Assembly (NCBI GenBank): GCA_002270295.1
Contig: NISF01000001.1
Location: 1,054,001-1,118,000, forward strand
Length of the DNA stretch: 64,000 nucleotides
Direction: 5' to 3'
From: Enterobacter sp. 10-1
GTDB taxonomy: Bacteria > Pseudomonadota > Gammaproteobacteria > Enterobacterales > Enterobacteriaceae
In this document: positions 58,501-64,000 of the stretch, piece after piece
Layout: every line of letters begins with the position of its first letter
How positions within the stretch are numbered: the stretch's first letter is position 1
Position numbers and translations under genes: made by a program
The notes under the pieces: model-generated
What the model was told of the DNA's origin: nothing
Seen by the model: the letters and a program-made list of their open reading frames with translations, nothing else
Databases searched by the model: none

Positions 58501-60156
58501 ATGCACCCATCGATGATGTATCAGGATTTAACCACCGGAACGTTAATCAATCACGCGGCGCGCTACCATGCCGATAGCGAAATCGTCTCCGTGTCCACGC
58601 GCGGGGAGACGGAGTACAGCAGCTGGGGAGCGGTGGCGGATAACGCGCGCCGGCTGGCGTCCGCCGTCGATCGGCTGGGCATCCCCGCCGGCGCGCGCTG
58701 CGCTACCCTCGCGTGGAATAATCGCCGTCATCTGGAAGTCTATTTCGCCATCGGCTCGGGAGGCCGGGTTACCCATACCCTCAACCCGCGGCTGTCGATT
58801 GAGCACCTGACGTTTATCATCAACGACGCCGAGGACCAGGTGCTGTTTTTTGACGCCACCTTCCTGCCGCTGCTGCGCCAGCTGCGCCCCCATCTGCCCA
58901 CCGTGCGCTACTTTGTCCTGATGGAAGCCCGCAGCGAAGGCGCCCTCAGCGAGCTCGATTCGCTGCTGTTTTACGATGAGCTGCTGGCCTGCGGGGATCC
59001 CGGCTACGACTGGCCGGGGCTGAGCGAAACCACCCCCGCGTCGCTGTGCTACACCTCGGGCACCACCGGGAAACCCAAAGGAGTGCTCAATACCCATCGT
59101 TCGCTGGTGCTGCACGCGCTGAGCGGCAATCAGCCCGATGCCGCCGGTATCTCGGCCCGCGACTCCCTGCTGCCGGTGGTGCCGATGTTTCACGTCAACG
59201 CCTGGGGCACGCCCTTTATCGCCGCGATGGCCGGGGCGCGGCTGGTGCTGCCAGGGCCGCATCTGGACGGCGAGAGCCTGCTGCGGCTGCTGAGCGCCGA
59301 GCGGGTCAGCGTGGCCTTTGGCGTGCCGGTGATTTGGGCCGGACTGCTGGCGGCGCTGCGTAAATCGGATATCCGCTTGCCCTGTTTTAAACGCTCGTTC
59401 GTCGGCGGTTCCGCGCTGCCTCCTTCGATGGCGGAGGCGTTTCGTCGCGACTACGGTATCGAGCTGATCCACGCCTGGGGGATGACCGAAACGTCGCCCA
59501 TCGGCACCATCAATACGCCGCTGGCTAAACATCAGGCGCTGGCGGAGGAGCAGCGACAGCGGGTGGCCGAGGGGCAGGGAAGGGCCATCTTCGGGATCGA
59601 TCTGCGGGTGGTGGACGTCGACGGAGCGCCGCTGCCCAGCGATGGTGAAAGCCAGGGGTATCTGCAGGTACGCGGTCACTGGGTGGTGGCGAACTACTTT
59701 GGCCGCAGCGAAACGGCGCTCACCGACGACGGCTGGTTTGATACCGGCGATATCGGTACCGTCGATGAGAATGGCTATCTGATCATTCAGGATCGGGCTA
59801 AGGATATCATCAAGTCCGGCGGGGAGTGGATCTCAACGGTCGAGCTGGAAAATATTGCGCTTGCCCACCCGGCCATTCGCAGCGCGGCGGCGATTGCCGC
59901 CCGGCATCCGCGCTGGGATGAGCGTCCGGTGCTGCTGTGCGTCAGGGCGGAAGGGGCTGAAATCGAGGAGCAGGCGCTGCTGGCGTGGTACCAGCAGCGG
60001 GTGCCGAAATGGCAGGTACCGGACCGCGTCGTTTTCATTGACACCCTGCCGGTGAGCGCCACCGGCAAGGTTTTGAAGAATCAGCTGCGGGCCGAATTCG
60101 GCCAGATACTGATGGGCGAGGGGCGCGATCCCGGCGGGATTAACGACCGGCCTTGA
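58501..60156 (+). CDS. AlkK-type medium-chain acyl-CoA ligase
   Basis: A 551-residue ANL-superfamily acyl-CoA synthetase. The P-loop motif YTSGTTGKPKG is at residues 184-194; VVPMFHVNAWGTPF and HAWGMTETSPIGT are substrate/AMP motifs; GWFDTGDIGTVDENGY, DRAKDIIKSGGEWIS and the catalytic lysine region TGKVLKNQLR complete the core. It resembles Pseudomonas AlkK (medium-chain fatty acid ligase) along its whole length, for example CATLAWNNRRHLEVYFA, so the likely reaction is activation of medium-chain fatty acids with ATP and CoA. The exact chain length is not deducible. E. coli lacks it at this place. Its end overlaps the end of the convergent potD by 17 bases. I give no symbol since orthology to alkK is not shown. 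Confidence 0.88.
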   Translation: MHPSMMYQDLTTGTLINHAARYHADSEIVSVSTRGETEYSSWGAVADNARRLASAVDRLGIPAGARCATLAWNNRRHLEVYFAIGSGGRVTHTLNPRLSIEHLTFIINDAEDQVLFFDATFLPLLRQLRPHLPTVRYFVLMEARSEGALSELDSLLFYDELLACGDPGYDWPGLSETTPASLCYTSGTTGKPKGVLNTHRSLVLHALSGNQPDAAGISARDSLLPVVPMFHVNAWGTPFIAAMAGARLVLPGPHLDGESLLRLLSAERVSVAFGVPVIWAGLLAALRKSDIRLPCFKRSFVGGSALPPSMAEAFRRDYGIELIHAWGMTETSPIGTINTPLAKHQALAEEQRQRVAEGQGRAIFGIDLRVVDVDGAPLPSDGESQGYLQVRGHWVVANYFGRSETALTDDGWFDTGDIGTVDENGYLIIQDRAKDIIKSGGEWISTVELENIALAHPAIRSAAAIAARHPRWDERPVLLCVRAEGAEIEEQALLAWYQQRVPKWQVPDRVVFIDTLPVSATGKVLKNQLRAEFGQILMGEGRDPGGINDRP

Positions 60157-61186
60157 GCTTTTGATAATACTCTTCGTACAGGGTGCTGGCGCTGCCGACA
60201 TCGTTCTGCCATTCGCCCTGCTGGATGGTTTCCGCGTCCGGGTAGAGCGATTTATCGTTGGCAACGCTCGGGCTGAGCATCCGGCGCGCGGCGAGGTTCG
60301 GCGTCGGATAGCCGATGGTTTCGGCAACCTGTTTGGCTACTTCCGGACGCAGCAGGAAGTTAATCAGCTTCAGCGCGCCGTCGACGTTTTTGGCGTTGGA
60401 CGGAATCGACAGGCTATCCATCCAGAAGATCCCGCCTTCTTTCGGCCACACCACCTCCAGCGGCGTCCCGGCCTGGCGAGCGACGAACGCCGAACCGTTC
60501 CATACCATACCGAGATTCACTTCACCTTCCATATAGGGGTTTGCCGGGTTATCCGAGTTGAACGCCGCGACGTTTGGCATCAGCTTTTTCAACTCGCTAT
60601 ACGCGGCGGCAATCTCTTTGGGATCGGTGGTGTTGCCGGAATAGCCCAGCTTACGCAGCGCAATCTGGAACACTTCCCGGGCATCGTCGGTCAACAGCAG
60701 GCTGCTTTTGTACTCAGGCTTCCACAGGTCGGCCCAACTGGTCACGGTTTTAGGGTCGATGGCCTCGCTGTTGACGCCGATAGCCGTTGCGCCCCAGATG
60801 TACGGAATGGAATAGTCGTTGTTCGGGTCGAACGGCTTATTCAGCATCTGCGGATCGAGGTTGCTGAAATTAGTCAGCTTGCTCTTATCGATCTTCTGCA
60901 GCATGCCTTCTTTGCGCATCTTATCGACGAAGTAGGTCGACGGCACCACCAGGTCGTAGGCGCCGTCTTTGTAAGTTTTGAGCTTGGCGTACATGGTTTC
61001 ATTCGATTCGTAGGTCGAATAGATAACCTTGATCCCGGTCTCTTTGGTGAACTGTTCCAGCAGGCCCGGCGGTACGTATTCGGTCCAGTTATAGAAATAG
61101 AGCGTTTTGCTATCGTCCGCGTGCGCGGCGCTCATCCCGACTGCCAGAGCACCCGCCGCGAGCAGGTGGCGTGACCATTTTTTCAT
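60140..61186 (-). CDS. potD: Spermidine/putrescine-binding periplasmic protein
   Basis: A 348-residue binding protein, equal to E. coli PotD. It delivers spermidine, and less so putrescine, to PotBC in the inner membrane. A signal peptide ends near MSAAHA-D (residue 23). The mature start TLYFYNWTEYVPPGLLEQFT carries the substrate-binding Trp and Tyr; VVPSTYFVDKMRKEGMLQKI and NYSIPYIWGATAIGVNSEA-type blocks follow. It is last of the potABCD operon, 81 bases after potC. Its 3' end overlaps the acyl-CoA ligase on the opposite strand. Confidence 0.97.
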   Translation of the reverse strand: MKKWSRHLLAAGALAVGMSAAHADDSKTLYFYNWTEYVPPGLLEQFTKETGIKVIYSTYESNETMYAKLKTYKDGAYDLVVPSTYFVDKMRKEGMLQKIDKSKLTNFSNLDPQMLNKPFDPNNDYSIPYIWGATAIGVNSEAIDPKTVTSWADLWKPEYKSSLLLTDDAREVFQIALRKLGYSGNTTDPKEIAAAYSELKKLMPNVAAFNSDNPANPYMEGEVNLGMVWNGSAFVARQAGTPLEVVWPKEGGIFWMDSLSIPSNAKNVDGALKLINFLLRPEVAKQVAETIGYPTPNLAARRMLSPSVANDKSLYPDAETIQQGEWQNDVGSASTLYEEYYQKLKAGR

Positions 61187-61267
61187 TTAACGTCCCCTGG
61201 TTTAAGCCTGTTCCACAGGCTGTGGTAGTTGCCGGCCCGGGACGAGGGCCCGAACCGGCTGCAGTTA
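61187..61267 (-). other. Structured gap between potC and potD
   Basis: Contains a perfect hairpin AGCCTGT-TCC-ACAGGCT (61205-61221) and a GC-rich imperfect one (about 61232-61259, GCCGG...CCGGC outer arms). No T run follows on the minus strand. Such structures could protect or separate the potD message. Confidence 0.55.
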
Positions 61268-62059
61268 TCAGGCCCGTTTGGGCGAGCTTTTGGTGCCGTC
61301 GCGGGCAATGAGCTGGCTGGCGATAACCATCACCAGCGACAGAATCAACAGGATGGTCGCCAGCGCGTTCACTTCCGGCGACACGCCCACCTTGACCATC
61401 GAGTAGATCTTCAGCGGCAATATTTCGTAGCCCGGTCCGGTGACGAACGATGACACCACGACGTCATCCATCGACAGCGTAAAGCTCAGCAGCCATCCCG
61501 CCGCCACCGCGGGCAGCGCCAGCGGCAGGATAATCTTACGCAAAATGGTTAACTCGCTGGCGCCGAGATCCTTCGCGGCTTCCAGCATCCGCACGTCGAA
61601 ACCCTTGAGCCGCGAAAATACCGTGACCACCACGAAGGGCAGGCAGAAGGTAATATGCGAGAACAGCAGCGACCAGAAGCCCAGCTGGATGCCAATCAGC
61701 ATAAACAGCACCAGCAGAGAAATCGCCATCACAATGTCCGGCGACATCATCACCACAAACAGCATTCCGCTGACGAACGGCTTACCGCGAAAGCGGTAGC
61801 GGTACAGCGCGACGGCGGTCAGCGAACCGATCAGGGTGGCAAAGGTCGCCGACAGCACCGCCATAGTGAGCGAATGCTGCGCGGCCTGCAGCAGGCTGTC
61901 GTTGTTCATCAGCAGGCTATACCAGCTGGTGGTAAACCCCTGCCAGCTAATGCCAAAAGGCGAACTGTTAAACGAGTTAACGATCAGAATAATAATGGGA
62001 ATGTAGAGATACGCGTAAATGGCGGCCATAAAGCCGCCGCGCAGCAGTCGACCGGTCAT
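61268..62059 (-). CDS. potC: Spermidine/putrescine ABC transporter permease PotC
   Basis: A 263-residue permease (E. coli 264) with six membrane helices; with PotB it forms the channel. The coupling (EAA) loop is seen as [21 protein letters not shown], where the ATPase PotA docks. Its ATG overlaps the potB TGA (ATGA), so translation is coupled. The C-terminal tail ends IARDGTKSSPKRA. Confidence 0.96.
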   Translation of the reverse strand: MTGRLLRGGFMAAIYAYLYIPIIILIVNSFNSSPFGISWQGFTTSWYSLLMNNDSLLQAAQHSLTMAVLSATFATLIGSLTAVALYRYRFRGKPFVSGMLFVVMMSPDIVMAISLLVLFMLIGIQLGFWSLLFSHITFCLPFVVVTVFSRLKGFDVRMLEAAKDLGASELTILRKIILPLALPAVAAGWLLSFTLSMDDVVVSSFVTGPGYEILPLKIYSMVKVGVSPEVNALATILLILSLVMVIASQLIARDGTKSSPKRA

Positions 62060-62913
62060 TCCAGATCCACCTTATTGTTGAGCAGTCTTGCCGCGCGCCA
62101 GTAAATCAGCAGCATCAGGCCCATCACGAGGGTTAACGTAATGCTGGTGGCCGCGCCAAACGGCCAGTCGCGAATATTGAGGAACTGGCTCTTAATGACG
62201 TTGCCGATCAGCAGGTTCTTCGCGCCGCCCATCAGGTCGGAGACGTAGAACAGCCCCATCGCCGGCAGCATCACCAGCAGGCAGCCGGCGATAATCCCCG
62301 GCATGGTCAGCGGAATAATAATGCGGATAAAGGTTTGCAGCCGGCTGGCGCCGAGGTCTTTCGCCGCTTCCAGCAGCGGGCGATCCAGCTTCTCAATGCT
62401 GGAGTAGAGCGGCATCACCATAAACGGCAGCAGAATGTAGACCAGGCCGATAATCACCGCCGACGGGGTGTACATGATGCGCAGAGGCGTTTCAATGACC
62501 CCCAGCCACAGCAGAAACTCGTTGAGGTAGCCTTTGGTGCTGAGGAAGATTTTCAGCCCGTAGATACGGATCAGCGAGTTGGTCCAGAACGGGACGATCA
62601 GCAAAAACAGCAGCAGCGGACGGACCTTCTCCGGCAGCCTGGCGAGAAACCAGGCAAAGGGATAGCCGAGCAGCAGGCAGGCGAGCGTCGCCAGCAGCGC
62701 CATATTCAGCGAGTGCAGCAGCACGGCGTAGTAGAGCGGGTCCAGCAGGCGCGCATAGTTATCCAGCGTAAAGACCATTTTGACGAAGTTAGCGTCGTCG
62801 CGGGTCAAAAAGCTGGTGCCGATAATCATCAGGTTGGGCAGGAAAACAAACAGCACCAGCCAGCCGACGATGGTGGCAATCACCACATTTTGGAATTTAC
62901 TGGTGTTCTTCAT
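62056..62913 (-). CDS. potB: Spermidine/putrescine ABC transporter permease PotB
   Basis: A 285-residue permease with six helices and the EAA loop [20 protein letters not shown], partner of PotC. I set the start at the ATG at 62913 ([19 protein letters not shown]), inside the last codons of potA, with GGGAGG 12 bases upstream. A TTG four codons earlier is possible but lies right against that GGGAGG. Overlap with potA is 17 bases. Confidence 0.95.
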   Translation of the reverse strand: MKNTSKFQNVVIATIVGWLVLFVFLPNLMIIGTSFLTRDDANFVKMVFTLDNYARLLDPLYYAVLLHSLNMALLATLACLLLGYPFAWFLARLPEKVRPLLLFLLIVPFWTNSLIRIYGLKIFLSTKGYLNEFLLWLGVIETPLRIMYTPSAVIIGLVYILLPFMVMPLYSSIEKLDRPLLEAAKDLGASRLQTFIRIIIPLTMPGIIAGCLLVMLPAMGLFYVSDLMGGAKNLLIGNVIKSQFLNIRDWPFGAATSITLTLVMGLMLLIYWRAARLLNNKVDLE

Positions 62914-64000
62914 CAGCCAGTACAACCTCCCAGCTCTCTACCCAGTTAATGGCCATTTTCTGGTCAAGCGGGTGGTCAAAATCAGGATCGTCCTCGTTGA
63001 AGAATTCGCTGACCAGCACCATTTTGCCGTTTTCCAGTTCGACCACCGATTCCAGGGTCATGCCTTTGTAATTGCGTTCACGGATGTAACCGATCAGGCC
63101 ATCGGCTTCGCTGGCGTCGTGGACCTCATCGACGCGCAGGTCCTCAGGGCGCAGCATGACGTTCAGCGACTGCCCCTTCTCAACGGCAAAATTAACGTAG
63201 ATATTGCATTCGCGCCCTTCAACGCGGGCGCGGACGCGCTGCTCGTCGAGGCGCTCAATCACCGTCGCGTTAAAGATATTGATCTCGCCGATAAAGCTGG
63301 CAACGAACAGGTTCTTCGGCTCTTCGTAAATTTCGCGCGGGGTGCCGTCCTGCTCAATTTTGCCGTCGCGCATCACCACGATGCGATCGGACATCGTCAG
63401 CGCCTCTTCCTGATCGTGGGTGACGAAGACGAAGGTAATGCCGAGCTTGCGCTGGAGCGCTTTCAGCTCGTTCTGCATCTGCTTACGTAGCTTATAATCC
63501 AGCGCGGAGAGGGATTCATCGAGCAGCAGCAGGCGCGGCTTGTTGACCACCGCTCTGGCAATGGCCACGCGCTGCTGCTGGCCGCCGGAGAGCTGGTGCG
63601 GTTTGCGCTGGGCAAACTCTTCCAGCTGCACCATGCGCAGGGCATCGACGACGCGAGGCGCTATCTGCGCCGCCGGCGTTTTTTGCATCCGCAGGCCGAA
63701 GGCGACGTTTTCGAACACCGTCATATGCGGGAACAGGGCGTAGCTTTGAAAGACGGTATTGACGTGGCGGTTTTCCGCCGGAACGTGGGTGATGTCGTGG
63801 TCTTCGAGATGAATGTGTCCGCTATCGACATTTTCCAGCCCGGCAATAAGACGGAGAACGGTTGTTTTACCGCAGCCAGAAGGGCCAAGCAGAGTGAGAA
63901 ACTCACCGTTATTGATGGTCAGATTCAGGTCGGAGATCACCGTTTTGCCATCAAAGCTTTTGCCAATTCCCGCCAGTTGAACCAGCGGCGAACGCGAACG
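62897..64000 (-). CDS. potA: Spermidine/putrescine ABC transporter ATPase PotA (5' end outside window)
   Basis: 368 codons including stop are present; E. coli PotA has 378 residues, so only the first few are lost beyond base 64000. The frame stays open to the window edge ([20 protein letters not shown]). Walker [15 protein letters not shown]-loop [17 protein letters not shown], signature [16 protein letters not shown] and Walker [13 protein letters not shown] are intact, followed by the C-terminal TOBE-like regulatory domain ([13 protein letters not shown]). It powers PotBC and is first gene of the operon. An internal ATG at 63940 would cut off a conserved strand and is not the start. Confidence 0.97.
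   Translation of the reverse strand, partial: RSRSPLVQLAGIGKSFDGKTVISDLNLTINNGEFLTLLGPSGCGKTTVLRLIAGLENVDSGHIHLEDHDITHVPAENRHVNTVFQSYALFPHMTVFENVAFGLRMQKTPAAQIAPRVVDALRMVQLEEFAQRKPHQLSGGQQQRVAIARAVVNKPRLLLLDESLSALDYKLRKQMQNELKALQRKLGITFVFVTHDQEEALTMSDRIVVMRDGKIEQDGTPREIYEEPKNLFVASFIGEINIFNATVIERLDEQRVRARVEGRECNIYVNFAVEKGQSLNVMLRPEDLRVDEVHDASEADGLIGYIRERNYKGMTLESVVELENGKMVLVSEFFNEDDPDFDHPLDQKMAINWVESWEVVLADEEHQ

Noticed and set aside
58543..59679. 378-codon minus-strand frame opposite the acyl-CoA ligase
   Set aside because: Antisense shadow; the ligase on the other strand has all family motifs.

Overview
The window is a stretch of enterobacterial core chromosome. Nearly every gene is recognisable as an orthologue of an Escherichia coli gene from the mdoH-to-potA interval, in the same order and orientation. 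The flagellar flg cluster that lies between murJ (mviN) and rne in E. coli is missing here. A chromosomal iutA-type receptor and an AlkK-type acyl-CoA ligase have been added. These differences, with the overall sequence character, point to Klebsiella or Raoultella rather than Escherichia. This is inference from remembered gene order and protein sequences, not a database result. I see no rRNA, tRNA, insertion sequence, prophage or CRISPR array.

Layout, left to right. 1-5 kb holds envelope and stress genes (end of opgH, yceK, msyB, mdtG, lpxL, trhO and a tiny yceO). 5-10.3 kb is mostly minus strand (solA, bssS, SOS-regulated dinI, PurR-regulated pyrC, yceB, mdtH), with E. coli yceI, yceJ and grxB absent. 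10.5-14.3 kb holds rimJ, yceH, mviM and the lipid II flippase murJ. 14.3-16.6 kb is an MFS exporter/LysR pair where the flg genes would be. 16.6-22.5 kb holds rne with its long leader, rluC and yceF. 22.6-33.4 kb is the yceD-rpmF-plsX-fabHDG-acpP-fabF-pabC-mltG-tmk-holB-ycfH cluster for fatty acid synthesis and housekeeping. 33.7-37.5 kb holds ptsG and the siderophore receptor fhuE.

37.8-44 kb holds the hinT-ycfL-lpoB-thiK-nagZ-ycfP group, ndh and ycfJ. 44-49 kb holds an orphan iutA-like receptor, the comR/bhsA divergent pair with a dense regulatory region, and ldtC. 49-58 kb holds mfd, then lolCDE-nagK-cobB. 58-60 kb is an accessory insertion relative to E. coli: an unrecognised 97-residue protein and the acyl-CoA ligase. 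60-64 kb is the potABCD spermidine/putrescine transporter, with potA cut by the window end.

The genes fall into themes: cell-envelope building (LpxL, MurJ, LpoB, MltG, NagZ/NagK recycling, LdtC, LolCDE), type II fatty acid synthesis, RNA processing (RNase E, RluC, TrhO), and iron and sugar uptake. I found no convincing undescribed multi-gene system. The most useful second looks are small: operator-like elements at bssS, comR/bhsA and the LysR gene; a duplicated hairpin unit beginning at the bhsA stop codon; an expanded Arg/Asp/Asn tract in RNase E; a near-leaderless promoter at yceD; the orphan receptor; and the acyl-CoA ligase locus.
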